Below are positions 1-8,308 of a stretch of 64,000 bases of DNA, piece by piece. This stretch comes from Streptomyces sp. PTY087I2. GTDB taxonomy: Bacteria; Actinomycetota; Actinomycetes; Streptomycetales; Streptomycetaceae. The notes beneath the pieces are model-generated. The model was not told the DNA's origin, ran no database searches, and worked only from the letters and a program-made list of their open reading frames with translations. Every line of letters starts with the position of its first letter. The stretch's first letter is position 1. A program made the translations under genes and the position numbers. The stretch lies in NCBI RefSeq assembly GCF_001687325.1, contig NZ_LZRD01000021.1, forward strand, positions 101,763-165,762, in the 5' to 3' direction.

Positions 1-33
1 TCCGAGCCGGAACCGGGCGCCGTCGCCGCTTGA
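1..33 (+). CDS. C-terminal tail of an upstream gene (partial)
   Basis: The window opens in an uninterrupted reading frame of ten codons (ending Gly-Ala-Val-Ala-Ala) followed by TGA. The Glu/Pro/Gly/Ala composition and G/C-ending codons fit the last residues of a Streptomyces protein. In related genomes, as I remember them, the gene here encodes the small epsilon subunit of acyl-CoA carboxylase, which would suit the accA2 gene nearby. Ten residues cannot prove that. Confidence 0.35.
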   Translation, partial: SEPEPGAVAA

Positions 34-81
34 GTACCCGTACTCAGGCGCGACGGTGTCCGGCGCAGCAGGATCGGAAGC

Positions 82-210
82 ATGCTGTGGTCCGACCCCG
101 AGAACAAGCCGCCGAAGGAACTGCGCGACGCCCAGGCGATGATGCGCAGAGCCGGCGTGCTGCTGGCGCTGGCGATGCTGCTGGCGATGTTCGTGCTCGG
201 CATCCGCTGA
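82..210 (+). CDS. Small single-span membrane protein, 42 aa
   Basis: This short frame starts with ATG a few bases after a GGATCGGAAG stretch that can serve as ribosome-binding site. The first half is charged (Asp-Pro-Glu-Asn-Lys, Lys-Glu, Arg-Arg). The second half is one hydrophobic segment rich in Leu, Ala, Met and Val, ending Gly-Ile-Arg. That is the look of a small inner-membrane protein with its N terminus in the cytoplasm. It lies between the preceding gene and maf on the same strand, so co-transcription is plausible. Its function is unknown. Confidence 0.6.
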   Translation: MLWSDPENKPPKELRDAQAMMRRAGVLLALAMLLAMFVLGIR

Positions 211-272
211 CCCGGCGCCCCAGGATCCCCGGCTCCGGCAGCCACGGCGTACTCGGCATCTGCTGACCCGGC
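192..272 (+). repeat. Imperfect 25-bp direct duplication at the end of the small membrane protein gene
   Basis: The 25 bases spanning the last codons and stop of the 42-aa gene (192-216) recur at 248-272 with two substitutions. Both copies contain the coding tail and the TGA. It looks like a small tandem duplication whose intervening segment has drifted; no function is evident. Confidence 0.5.
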
Positions 273-324
273 ATCCGTCACTCCGGCCGCTCCGGGGCCC
301 GGTGGCCCTTCTACGATGGCGGGC

Positions 325-927
325 ATGACTGATCAGCGCCGTCTCGTGCTCGCCTCCGCCTCCCCCGCCCGTCTCGGTCTGCTGCGCCAGGCCGGATTCG
401 CCCCCGAGGTGATCGTCAGCGGGGTGGACGAGGACGCGCTGAGCGCCCCGACCCCCGCCGAGCTGGCGCTCGTCCTGGCCCGGGCCAAGGCGGCGGCGGT
501 CGCGGAGCGCCCCGAGGCGGCGGGCGCCCTGGTCATCGGCTGCGACTCGGTGCTGGAGCTGGACGGCGAGGCGCTGGGCAAGCCCGCCGACGCCGAGGAA
601 GCCACCGCCCGCTGGAAGTCGATGCGCGGCCGGGCGGGCGTGCTCCGGACCGGGCACAGCGTGATCGACACCGCCTCCGGCCGTACGGCGTCGGCGACGG
701 CGTCCACGGTCGTACGGTTCGGCGAGCCGAGCGACGCCGAGGTCGCCGCCTATGTGGCCTCGGGCGAACCGCTGCACGTGGCGGGGGCGTTCACGCTGGA
801 CGGCAGGTCGGCCCCGTTCGTCGACGCGATCGAGGGCGACCACGGCAACGTCATCGGCCTCTCGCTGCCGCTGCTGCGCCGGCTGCTGGGCGAGCTGGAC
901 GTGTCGGTCACGGAGCTGTGGGTGTGA
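325..927 (+). CDS. maf: Maf-family nucleoside triphosphate pyrophosphatase
   Basis: Maf proteins hydrolyse non-canonical or excess nucleoside triphosphates to the monophosphate and pyrophosphate in the cytoplasm, and are linked to house-cleaning and septation. The N-terminal signature Leu-Val-Leu-Ala-Ser-Ala-Ser-Pro-Ala-Arg is present, followed by the conserved Cys-Asp-Ser segment and the Gly-Ala-Phe-x-Leu-Asp-Gly-Arg region near residue 155. The length of 200 aa is normal. ATG at 325 is preferred over ATG at 316 because a TACGAT -10 box sits exactly seven bases upstream, implying a leaderless transcript. The 3' end overlaps the convergent membrane-protein gene by 20 bp. Confidence 0.93.
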   Translation: MTDQRRLVLASASPARLGLLRQAGFAPEVIVSGVDEDALSAPTPAELALVLARAKAAAVAERPEAAGALVIGCDSVLELDGEALGKPADAEEATARWKSMRGRAGVLRTGHSVIDTASGRTASATASTVVRFGEPSDAEVAAYVASGEPLHVAGAFTLDGRSAPFVDAIEGDHGNVIGLSLPLLRRLLGELDVSVTELWV

Positions 928-1342
928 GTTCGGGGTGCGGGGACTCGGCCCTGGGCTCGGGGCCGTACCAGACCAGGGTCAGCACCAGCAGGGCCAGCAC
1001 CGCCATCATGAACGCGAAGGCGGCCCAGCCGACCAGGCCGACGGTGACCGCGCCGAGGACGCCGTGCACGACCGCGCAGCCGATGAGGACGATCCGTCCG
1101 GCGCGTCCGGGGGCGCGGTCGCGTATGCCGGCGATCAGCGCTATCAGCCCGCACAGGACGAGCAGCAGCCCGGAGACGCCGCCCATCACCCAGGTCCCGG
1201 TGGACATGGCGTCCGGGTCCATTCCGGCGAGCGACATGTTCTGGTTCTCGGCGACCGTGGCCAGGACGGCGTTGATGAGCACGATGCCCACCGCCTCCCC
1301 GAACAGCACGAGCGCGGTCACGATCGCCACCGGTCTGCGCAT
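908..1342 (-). CDS. Conserved four-helix membrane protein
   Basis: This 144-residue protein has about four hydrophobic segments: residues ~5-28, ~50-70, ~80-100 and ~105-125. A short loop separates the first two. The tail is Pro/Glu-rich and hydrophilic. A purine-rich AGGGGTGGGA sequence lies just upstream of the ATG. It is convergent with maf and shares 20 bp with it. No catalytic motif is visible; it is an actinobacterial membrane protein of unknown role. Confidence 0.75.
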   Translation of the reverse strand: MRRPVAIVTALVLFGEAVGIVLINAVLATVAENQNMSLAGMDPDAMSTGTWVMGGVSGLLLVLCGLIALIAGIRDRAPGRAGRIVLIGCAVVHGVLGAVTVGLVGWAAFAFMMAVLALLVLTLVWYGPEPRAESPHPELTPTAP

Positions 1343-1695
1343 CAGCGTCCCACCCCTGTTACCTCTGGTACGTGCGTAGCGCGGACGCTACTCGTGGGTA
1401 TTCCTCCGGACAAGGGGTTGGACGGGCCCGGGCGCCGGGCAAAGAATCCACCGACCGTTCGTAGGGAGTCCACAAAGAAACGCCGTGCGGCCTTGACTGC
1501 CATGACAGAGACCTGGACCACACCTGCTCGTTACTGTGCGGTTGAGGATCCCGGCGTACCGTGGTGCCACAAGGGATTTCACTACTGGGGCAAGCCTCGG
1601 ATCACACTCCGTGTGGGCAAGCTCACCATTGGGGACAGGTCGTACGGCCGTGTCGGTAGTCCCTAAACTCAGCTTGTTTCGAGGAGGGAGTCATC
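1343..1695. other. Intergenic region between divergent membrane protein and accA2
   Basis: This 353-bp stretch should hold promoters for both flanking genes. Visible elements are a GTAGCG/CGCTAC inverted repeat (1376-1391) upstream of the minus-strand gene and a strong GAGGAGGGAG ribosome-binding site for accA2 (about 1680-1690). No -35/-10 pair of good spacing stands out. The short frames here lack Streptomyces codon bias and are not taken as genes. Confidence 0.5.
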
Positions 1696-3450
1696 GTGCG
1701 CAAGGTGCTCATCGCCAACCGTGGCGAAATCGCTGTCCGCGTTGCTCGGGCGTGCCGGGACGCGGGGATCGCGAGTGTCGCGGTCTACGCCGAGCCGGAC
1801 CGGGACGCGTTGCATGTCCGGGCCGCTGACGAGGCGTTCGCCCTGGGCGGTGACACCCCGGCCGCCAGCTATCTGGACATGGCCAAGGTGCTACAGGCCG
1901 CCGCGGACTCCGGGGCGGACGCGATCCACCCGGGGTACGGGTTCCTGTCGGAGAACGCGGAGTTCGCCCAGGCCGTCCTGGACGCCGGGCTGACCTGGAT
2001 CGGCCCGCCCCCGCAGGCGATCCGCGACCTCGGCGACAAGGTCGCCGCCCGGCACATCGCCCAGCGCGCGGGCGCCCCGCTCGTGGCGGGCACCCCGGAC
2101 CCGGTCTCCGGCTCCGACGAGGTCGTCGCGTTCGCCGAGCAGAACGGCCTCCCGATCGCGATCAAGGCCGCCTTCGGCGGTGGCGGGCGCGGCCTGAAGG
2201 TGGCCCGCACGCTGGAGGAGATCCCGGAGCTGTACGACTCCGCGGTCCGCGAGGCGGTCGCGGCGTTCGGCCGGGGCGAGTGCTTCGTCGAGCGCTACCT
2301 CGACAAGCCGCGCCACGTGGAGACCCAGTGCCTGGCCGACCAGCACGGCAACGTGGTCGTCGTCTCCACCCGTGACTGCTCGCTCCAGCGCCGCCACCAG
2401 AAGCTGGTGGAGGAGGCCCCGGCCCCCTTCCTGACCCAGGCGCAGAACGACGAGCTGTACGCGGCGTCCAAGGCGATCCTCAAGGAAGCCGGTTACGTCG
2501 GCGCGGGCACGGTCGAGTTCCTGGTGGGCCTCGACGGCACGATCTCCTTCCTGGAGGTCAACACCCGCCTCCAGGTCGAGCACCCGGTCACCGAGGAGGT
2601 CACCGGCATCGACCTCGTACGCGAGATGTTCCGCATCGCCGACGGCGAGGAGCTGGGCTACGACGACCCGGCGGTGCGCGGTCACTCCTTCGAGTTCCGG
2701 ATCAACGGCGAGGACCCGGGCCGCAACTTCCTGCCCGCCCCCGGCACGGTGACGCTGTTCGCCCCGCCGACCGGCCCCGGCGTCCGTCTGGACGCGGGCG
2801 TCGAGTCCGGCTCGGTCATCGGCCCGGCCTGGGACTCCCTCCTGGCCAAGCTGATCGTCACCGGCGCCACCCGCGAGCAGGCGCTCCAGCGGGCCGCCCG
2901 CGCGCTGGCGGAGTTCCAGGTCGAGGGCATGGCCACGGCGATCCCGTTCCACCGGGCCGTCGTCACCGACCCCGCCTTCACCGCGGACCCGTTCACCGTG
3001 CACACGCGGTGGATCGAGACCGAGTTCGTCAACGACATCAAGCCCTTCGCCGCTCCCGCCGAGGCGGACGCGGAGGACGAGGCCGGTCGCGAGACGGTCG
3101 TCGTCGAGGTCGGCGGCAAGCGCCTGGAGGTCTCGCTGCCGTCCTCGCTGGGCATGAGCCTGGCGCGTACGGGCCTGGCGGCCGGCGCCAAGCCGAAGCG
3201 CCGCGCGGCGAAGAAGGCCGGCTCCGCCGCCTCGGGCGACTCCCTCGCCTCGCCCATGCAGGGCACCATCGTCAAGATCGCGGTGGAGGAGGGCCAGGAG
3301 GTCAAGGAGGGCGACCTCGTCGTCGTCCTGGAGGCCATGAAGATGGAGCAGCCGCTCAACGCGCACCGCTCCGGCACCGTCAAGGGCCTCACCGCCGAGG
3401 TCGGCGCCTCCGTCTCCTCCGGCGCCCTGATCTGCGAGATCAAGGACTGA
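1696..3450 (+). CDS. accA2: Acyl-CoA carboxylase alpha subunit (biotin carboxylase + BCCP)
   Basis: This 584-aa protein carboxylates its own biotin with ATP and bicarbonate. It passes CO2 to a beta subunit that makes malonyl-CoA or methylmalonyl-CoA, feeding fatty acid and polyketide synthesis. The biotin-carboxylase domain (residues ~1-450) begins Lys-Val-Leu-Ile-Ala-Asn-Arg-Gly-Glu-Ile and contains the ATP-grasp Gly-Gly-Gly-Gly-Arg-Gly loop. A Lys/Arg/Ala-rich linker leads to a biotinyl domain with Ala-Met-Lys-Met, biotin on Lys549. The GTG start has a strong GAGGAGGGAG site. The beta subunit is not in the window. Length and architecture match actinobacterial AccA2-type subunits. Confidence 0.95.
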   Translation: MRKVLIANRGEIAVRVARACRDAGIASVAVYAEPDRDALHVRAADEAFALGGDTPAASYLDMAKVLQAAADSGADAIHPGYGFLSENAEFAQAVLDAGLTWIGPPPQAIRDLGDKVAARHIAQRAGAPLVAGTPDPVSGSDEVVAFAEQNGLPIAIKAAFGGGGRGLKVARTLEEIPELYDSAVREAVAAFGRGECFVERYLDKPRHVETQCLADQHGNVVVVSTRDCSLQRRHQKLVEEAPAPFLTQAQNDELYAASKAILKEAGYVGAGTVEFLVGLDGTISFLEVNTRLQVEHPVTEEVTGIDLVREMFRIADGEELGYDDPAVRGHSFEFRINGEDPGRNFLPAPGTVTLFAPPTGPGVRLDAGVESGSVIGPAWDSLLAKLIVTGATREQALQRAARALAEFQVEGMATAIPFHRAVVTDPAFTADPFTVHTRWIETEFVNDIKPFAAPAEADAEDEAGRETVVVEVGGKRLEVSLPSSLGMSLARTGLAAGAKPKRRAAKKAGSAASGDSLASPMQGTIVKIAVEEGQEVKEGDLVVVLEAMKMEQPLNAHRSGTVKGLTAEVGASVSSGALICEIKD

Positions 3451-3465
3451 CCGCCCGCACGCTCC

Positions 3466-3510
3466 GAAGGGGCCCTGTCCACGTCGTGACGGCGTGGACA
3501 GGGCCCCTTC
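3466..3510 (+). terminator. Terminator after accA2
   Basis: A perfect 18-bp inverted repeat (3466-3483 with 3493-3510) encloses a 9-base loop, starting 15 bases after the accA2 stop. There is no U-run, as is usual in Streptomyces. Confidence 0.8.
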
Positions 3511-3568
3511 GTCGCAGTGGCATCCTGGAACCGACGAGGGTCCGAGGACCGAGGGAGGGGCGAAAGCC

Positions 3569-4165
3569 ATGGCAGGGGCGATCCCGATGGACACGAGCAC
3601 GGCACAGCCGCCGGCCCGGCCGATGCGCGCGGACGCGCGCCGGAACCACGACCGGCTGGTGGGCGAGGCGCGCAGGTCCTTCGCCGAGCACGGTACGGAC
3701 GCCTCGCTGGAGGACATCGCCCGGCGGGCGGGCGTCGGCATCGGCACCCTCTACCGCCACTTCCCGAACCGGGACGCCCTGATGAACGCGGTCTTCCAGG
3801 ACGCCCTGTGCTCCCTCCTGGACCGCTCCCGGGAACTGGCGGCGGCGGAGGCCCCGTGCCGGGCGCTGGTGGAGTGGCTGGGCGCGATCGTCACTCATGC
3901 GGGTGAGTACCGTGGCCTGGCCCACTCCCTGATGTCCGCCTCACGCGACGAGACCTCGCCCCTGGTGCAGTGCCACCTGCCGCTCCGGGAAGCGGGCGCG
4001 GGGCTGCTGCGGCGGGCCCAGGAGAGCGGTTCCGTACGGGACGACGTCTCCATCGACGACCTGCTCCAGCTGACGAACGCGATCGCCCTGGCCGCCGAAC
4101 AATCACCGGACGACCCGGAGTTGGCGGAGCGGCTGCTGCGGTTGACGCTGCGGGGGCTGAAGTAG
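3569..4165 (+). CDS. TetR/AcrR-family transcriptional regulator
   Basis: This 198-aa protein has a typical TetR helix-turn-helix: Ala-Glu-His-Gly..., Leu-Glu-Asp-Ile-Ala-Arg-Arg-Ala-Gly-Val-Gly, then Gly-Thr-Leu-Tyr-Arg-His-Phe-Pro. A variable helical ligand-binding domain follows. ATG at 3569 is chosen because GGGAGGGGCG lies just upstream; the frame stays open further upstream but would run into the accA2 terminator stem. It stands alone between that terminator and a pseudogene, so its target genes cannot be inferred. Confidence 0.85.
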   Translation: MAGAIPMDTSTAQPPARPMRADARRNHDRLVGEARRSFAEHGTDASLEDIARRAGVGIGTLYRHFPNRDALMNAVFQDALCSLLDRSRELAAAEAPCRALVEWLGAIVTHAGEYRGLAHSLMSASRDETSPLVQCHLPLREAGAGLLRRAQESGSVRDDVSIDDLLQLTNAIALAAEQSPDDPELAERLLRLTLRGLK

Positions 4166-4172
4166 GGCAGGG

Positions 4173-4841
4173 TCAGTCTTCGGCCGGTACGTCGAGCTCG
4201 TCGCCGAGGTCCTGGCCGAGGGCGTTGGCGGCCTTCAGCCGGAATCCGTGGATCAGGAGGCAGGTCAGCGAGCGCGGCCCGGGCCGCCACCGTCTCGGGG
4301 TGTTCGGGGCCGTCGGTCCGCTGGTGGGAGGCGACGACCTGTTGCTGCATGGCGACGGCGTCTTCCGGACGGTCGGTTCTCGCGTAGTCGCGTGCGAGAA
4401 GCGCCCTCGTCCAAGACGGAGCCGTCCCGGTGCGGCGGCCACCACGGCTCCATTCCTGCCGGGTCGGTGACGTCGTCGAGGACGACGAACCAGCTGCGGG
4501 ACGTCGTCGCCAGCCGGGAAAGGAAGGCCCGCGCGTCCTCGTCCGGCCTGCTCCCCGCCGTGCCGGGCGTGTGGACGAGCGCGACGGCGTGGGCGTAGGC
4601 GCCGCCGCTCGCTCTCGTTCCCGACCGCGTTGCCGCGTACGTCGCCCACAGCGCCGATGGCGTTGTCGCTGATGTCCCCGCCCGCGACAATCCCGCCGCG
4701 TCCGGCCCGCAGGCGGCGGCTGTTCTCGCCGGGCCCGCCAGGACCGCGACGGCCCACACCGCCGTACGACCGGCGCCCGAAACCCCTGCCATGGCAGCCC
4801 CGTACAGTCCGAGCATCACGTCCAAGCCCATTGCGTATCAA
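4173..4841 (-). pseudogene. Remnant of an NB-ARC/TPR STAND ATPase gene
   Basis: No single frame encodes a sensible protein here, but family-typical pieces appear in order on the minus strand in three frames. First comes an Ile-Val-Ala-Gly-Gly-Asp-Ile-Ser-Asp-Asn-Ala-Ile leader. Next is a Walker-B-like Trp-Phe-Val-Val-Leu-Asp-Asp-Val-Thr-Asp-Pro segment with Trp-Trp-Pro after it. Last is a TPR-like piece with Arg-Thr-Asp-Gly-Pro-Glu-His-Pro-Glu-Thr-Val. Intact relatives are several times longer, so the locus has suffered internal deletion and frameshifts. It is convergent with the TetR gene and downstream of the DeoR regulator. Confidence 0.6.
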
Positions 4842-4908
4842 GGACGTTGAACTGCCGAACGGACGCCGGGACGGAAGGCAGGTGACGAGGGCTTCCGAGC
4901 CGCCCTGC

Positions 4909-5871
4909 CTACCGCCGCCGCAGATCCGCCACCCGGGCCCGCTGCTCGCCCGAGACGTCCGTCAGGGCGGAGGCGCTGCGCAACTGTGGGCCGAGGCCGC
5001 CGTTCTGGGTGCGGCGCTGGCCGGGCAGGGGCATGTCCCTCCGGGGGCGGCCCCCCTGAGGGGGACCGTCCCCGCCCGGCGCGTCCGCGTCCGGGCCGGC
5101 CACCGTGACCTCCACCCCCTGGTCGGCCAGGGACTGGAGCTCGGCGGCGGCCCGCTCGTCGTGGAGCGGGGGCTCGTCGGTCACCAGGCGGGTGATCAGT
5201 TCGGTGGGCACCGTCTGGAACATGGTGTCCGAGCCGAGCTTGGTGTGGTCCGCCAGGACGACCACCTCCGCGGCGGCGTGCACGAGCGCCCGGTCGACGC
5301 TGGCCGAGAGCATGTTGGAGGTGGACAGGCCACGCTCCGCCGTGAGGCCGCTCCCGGAGAGGAAGGCCCGGGAGACCCGCAGCCCCTGGAGGGACTGCTC
5401 GGCCCCGCTGCCCACCAGCGCGTAGTTGCTCCCGCGCAGGGTGCCGCCGGTCATGACGACTTCGACCCGGTTGGCATGGGCCAACGCCTGTGCCACCAGC
5501 AGGGAGTTGGTGACGACGGTCAGACCGGGGACCCGCGCGAGCCGGCGGGCCAGCTCCTGCGTGGTCGTACCGGCGCCGACCACGATGGCCTCGCCCTCGC
5601 CGACGAGGCCCGCGGCCAGGTCGGCGATCGCGGTCTTCTCCGCGGTGGAGAGATGGGATTTCTGCGGAAAGCCGGACTCCCGCGTAAAACCGCCCGGCAA
5701 GACCGCACCGCCGTGCCGGCGGTCGAGGAGTCCTTCTGCCTCCAGTGCCCGCACGTCCCGCCGTACGGTCACTTCGGAGGTCTGGACGACGCGGGCGAGC
5801 TCACGGAGCGATACCGCCCCGTTGGCGCGCACCATTTCGAGGATCAATTGACGACGTTCTGCAGCGAACAC
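4909..5871 (-). CDS. DeoR/GlpR-family sugar-responsive repressor
   Basis: This 320-aa protein starts with the DeoR-type winged helix: Glu-Arg-Arg-Gln-Leu-Ile-Leu, then Val-Ser-Leu-Arg-Glu-Leu-Ala, then Ser-Glu-Val-Thr-Val-Arg-Arg-Asp-Val. A ribose-phosphate-isomerase-like effector domain follows, with Gly-Ala-Gly-Thr-Thr-Thr and Val-Val-Thr-Asn-Ser. Such regulators respond to sugar phosphates. The C terminus carries about 65 extra residues rich in Pro, Arg, Gln and Gly beyond the usual 255. As a sugar-phosphate-sensing repressor close to the nucleoside genes it is one candidate for the CTACGCGCGTAG operator, but DeoR operators are usually different, so this is only a hypothesis. Confidence 0.85.
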   Translation of the reverse strand: MFAAERRQLILEMVRANGAVSLRELARVVQTSEVTVRRDVRALEAEGLLDRRHGGAVLPGGFTRESGFPQKSHLSTAEKTAIADLAAGLVGEGEAIVVGAGTTTQELARRLARVPGLTVVTNSLLVAQALAHANRVEVVMTGGTLRGSNYALVGSGAEQSLQGLRVSRAFLSGSGLTAERGLSTSNMLSASVDRALVHAAAEVVVLADHTKLGSDTMFQTVPTELITRLVTDEPPLHDERAAAELQSLADQGVEVTVAGPDADAPGGDGPPQGGRPRRDMPLPGQRRTQNGGLGPQLRSASALTDVSGEQRARVADLRRR

Positions 5872-5941
5872 GAAACTGACAGTAACCTGCCCGTCGGTGA
5901 GTTTTCAGCAGTTTGCGCCGAATAACAGAAGTTGTACTTCA

Positions 5942-5973
5942 AAGGGGCCTCCAAGTGGTATAGGAGGCCCCTT
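5942..5973 (-). terminator. Terminator after lpdA
   Basis: An 11-bp perfect inverted repeat (5942-5952 with 5963-5973) encloses a 10-base loop. It lies 85 bases beyond the lpdA stop on the minus strand and just upstream of the DeoR gene. Confidence 0.7.
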
Positions 5974-6057
5974 CGTTGCTCAGGGATGATCACGAGGCGG
6001 GCGGAGCGCCGCCCGATCCGCCGGGGTTTGACGCGAGTTGCCCGGGTTACCGGACCC

Positions 6058-7497
6058 TCAGCCCTCGCCCGTGAGCTTGCGGGTGTGCAACTGCCGGGCC
6101 ACTTCGGCGATCGATCCGGACAGGGACGGGTACACGGTGAAAGCGTTTGCGATCTGTTCCACCGTCAGGTTGTTGTCGACCGCGATCGAGATCGGGTGGA
6201 TCAGCTCGCTGGCGCGCGGCGCGACCACGCAGCCGCCGACCACGATCCCCGTACCGGGACGGCAGAAGATCTTGACGAAGCCGTCGCGGATGCCCTGCAT
6301 CTTGGCGCGCGGGTTGCGCAGCAGCGGCAGTTTCACGACCCGGGCCTCGATCTTGCCCGCGTCGACGTCGGCCTGGCTGTAGCCGACGGTGGCGATCTCC
6401 GGGTCGGTGAAGACGTTGGCGGAGACGGCCTTGAGGTTCAGCGGGGCGACCGCGTCGCCGAGGAAGTGGTACATCGCGATCCGGCCCTGCATCGCGGCGA
6501 CCGAGGCGAGCGCGAAGATCCCGGTGACGTCACCGGCCGCGTAGACGCCGGGGGCGCTGGTGCGCGAGACCCGGTCGGTGAGGACGTGCCCGGAGTCCTT
6601 GAGCCGTACACCGGCCTCCTCCAGGCCCATGCCCGCGGTGTTCGGGATCGCGCCGACCGCCATCAGACAGTGCGAACCGGTGATGACCCGGCCGTCGGCG
6701 AGCGTCACCTCGACCCGGTCGCCGACCCGCTTGGCGGACTGGGCGCGGGAGCGGGCCATGACGTTCATCCCGCGGCGGCGGAAGACGTCCTCCAGGACGG
6801 CGGCGGCGTCCGGGTCCTCCCCCGGCAGCACCCGGTCACGGGAGGAGACGAGGGTGACGCGCGAGCCGAGCGCCTGGTACGCCCCGGCGAACTCGGCGCC
6901 GGTGACACCGGATCCGACGACGATGAGCTCCTCGGGCAGCTCGTCGAGGTCGTACACCTGGGTCCAGTTCAGGATGCGCTCGCCGTCGGGCAGCGCGTCC
7001 GGGATCTCCCGGGGATGACCGCCGGTCGCTATCAGCACGGCATCGGCGGTGAGCCGCTCCTCGGTGCCGTCGGCGGCCGTGACGACGACCTGCCGGGATC
7101 CGTCGGCGGCCTGGAGCCCGTCGAGCCGGCCCCGGCCGCGCATCACGCGGGCGCCGGCCCGGGTGACGGACGCGGTGATGTCGTGGGACTGGGCGAGCGC
7201 GAGGCGCTTGACCCGTCGGTTGACCTTGCCGAGGTCCACGCCGACGACCCGGGCGGCCTGCTCCATGTGCGGGGTGTCGTCGGCGACGATGATGCCCAGT
7301 TCCTCGTACGAGGAGTCGAAGGTGGTCATCACCTCGGCCGTCGCGATCAGGGTCTTCGAGGGCACGCAGTCGGTGAGGACCGAAGCCCCGCCGAGGCCGT
7401 CGCAGTCGACGACGGTCACCTCCGCACCGAGCTGGGCGCCCACCAGGGCCGCCTCGTAGCCGCCGGGGCCGCCGCCGATGATCACGATCCGGGTCAC
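6058..7497 (-). CDS. lpdA: LpdA-type NAD(P)H:quinone oxidoreductase (dihydrolipoamide dehydrogenase-like flavoprotein)
   Basis: This is a 479-aa FAD/NAD flavoprotein of the disulfide-reductase fold. It has an N-terminal Gly-Gly-Gly-Pro-Gly-Gly FAD loop, a Gly-Ser-Gly-Val-Thr-Gly-Ala-Glu NAD(P) loop and a C-terminal dimerisation domain. The redox pair is broken: position 39 is Ser, only Cys44 remains, and the C-terminal His/Glu dyad is replaced (Tyr-Pro-Ser-Leu-Ser-Gly). It therefore should not reduce lipoamide. Mycobacterial LpdA (Rv3303c) has similar losses and works as an NAD(P)H:quinone reductase. GTG at 7497 is chosen because GAGGCGGAC precedes it and the FAD loop starts six residues later. 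Confidence 0.88.
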   Translation of the reverse strand: MTRIVIIGGGPGGYEAALVGAQLGAEVTVVDCDGLGGASVLTDCVPSKTLIATAEVMTTFDSSYEELGIIVADDTPHMEQAARVVGVDLGKVNRRVKRLALAQSHDITASVTRAGARVMRGRGRLDGLQAADGSRQVVVTAADGTEERLTADAVLIATGGHPREIPDALPDGERILNWTQVYDLDELPEELIVVGSGVTGAEFAGAYQALGSRVTLVSSRDRVLPGEDPDAAAVLEDVFRRRGMNVMARSRAQSAKRVGDRVEVTLADGRVITGSHCLMAVGAIPNTAGMGLEEAGVRLKDSGHVLTDRVSRTSAPGVYAAGDVTGIFALASVAAMQGRIAMYHFLGDAVAPLNLKAVSANVFTDPEIATVGYSQADVDAGKIEARVVKLPLLRNPRAKMQGIRDGFVKIFCRPGTGIVVGGCVVAPRASELIHPISIAVDNNLTVEQIANAFTVYPSLSGSIAEVARQLHTRKLTGEG

Positions 7498-7791
7498 GAA
7501 AAGTCCGCCTCGCGTTGTGTAACCCGCGGCCGCCTGCCGCCCCGGCCGGGGGTCCGGGGGATCGCCCCGGGGGAATGCAGTACGTACTCCATTGTCCCGC
7601 ACGCGCCAAGGTGCTTCGCCCCGGGGCCCTCCATACGGGAAAGAGGACGTCCGCCGTACGGGAACGGGGAGGCCGCCCGTACCGGAACGGGCGCGTCCGC
7701 CGCACGTGAACTAGGGCCTTGCACTCCCCCGACCGGGGCCTTCGTCACAGGAACCGCCGCTCCCGCCGCCACCTCCCGTACCCTCGGACCC

Positions 7792-8229
7792 ATGTCGCTC
7801 TACGCCGCGTACGCCGGCAACCTCGACGCGCGGCTGATGACCCGCCGCGCCCCGCATTCCCCGATGCGCAGCACCGGCTGGCTCAACGGCTGGCGGCTGA
7901 CCTTCGGCGGGGAGCAGATGGGCTGGGAGGGGGCGCTGGCCACCGTGGTGGAGGCGCCGCGCTCCCAGGTCTTCGTCGCGCTGTACGACCTGGCGCCCAT
8001 GGACGAGGACTCCATGGACCGCTGGGAGGGCGTCGGCCTCGACATCTACCGCCGCATGCGCATCCGGGTGCACACCCTGGACGGCGAGGAGCCGGCCTGG
8101 ATCTACGTGCTCAACGGGTATGAGGGCGGGCTGCCCTCGGCACGCTATCTGGGCGAGATCGCGGACGCGGCCGAGTCCGCGGGCGCGCCGCACGACTATG
8201 TGATGGAACTGCGCAAACGCCCCTGCTGA
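7792..8229 (+). CDS. Gamma-glutamylcyclotransferase-like (AIG2/GGCT fold) protein
   Basis: This 145-aa protein begins Leu-Tyr-Ala-Ala-Tyr-Ala-Gly-Asn-Leu, the fold's substrate-loop motif near the N terminus (family: Tyr-Gly-x-Asn-Leu). It has the conserved Met-Asp-x-Trp-Glu-Gly and Tyr-Val-Leu-Asn-Gly-Tyr segments of the small GGCT family. Family members release 5-oxoproline from gamma-glutamyl substrates, but the substrate here is unknown. A TACCCT -10 box seven bases before the ATG indicates a leaderless transcript. It is divergent from lpdA, with about 290 bp between. Confidence 0.8.
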   Translation: MSLYAAYAGNLDARLMTRRAPHSPMRSTGWLNGWRLTFGGEQMGWEGALATVVEAPRSQVFVALYDLAPMDEDSMDRWEGVGLDIYRRMRIRVHTLDGEEPAWIYVLNGYEGGLPSARYLGEIADAAESAGAPHDYVMELRKRPC

Positions 8230-8308
8230 CCAGGGCGGACACGGACCCGGCCGACCCCTCTTCGTACAAAAGCACAAACACCACGTACGCGTCTTTGCGC
8301 CAGTGCAT

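Noticed and set aside
30..274. Overlapping 76-78-aa frames on both strands at the window start
   Set aside because: Arg/Pro/Ala-rich composition without motifs; the 42-aa membrane protein in another frame explains the region better.
1388..1582. 64-aa minus-strand frame upstream of accA2
   Set aside because: No codon bias, ribosome-binding site or recognisable feature; it lies in a probable promoter region.
1891..3747. 618-aa open frame antisense to accA2
   Set aside because: It lies wholly opposite a well-identified carboxylase, has Asp/Arg/Gly/Leu-rich nonsense composition and no family motif. High GC makes long antisense frames common.
4909..5871. DeoR-type regulator as the proven regulator of the nucleoside operator
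   Set aside because: GlpR-like DeoR proteins usually bind other motifs and the gene has no copy of the operator before it, so it is only a candidate.
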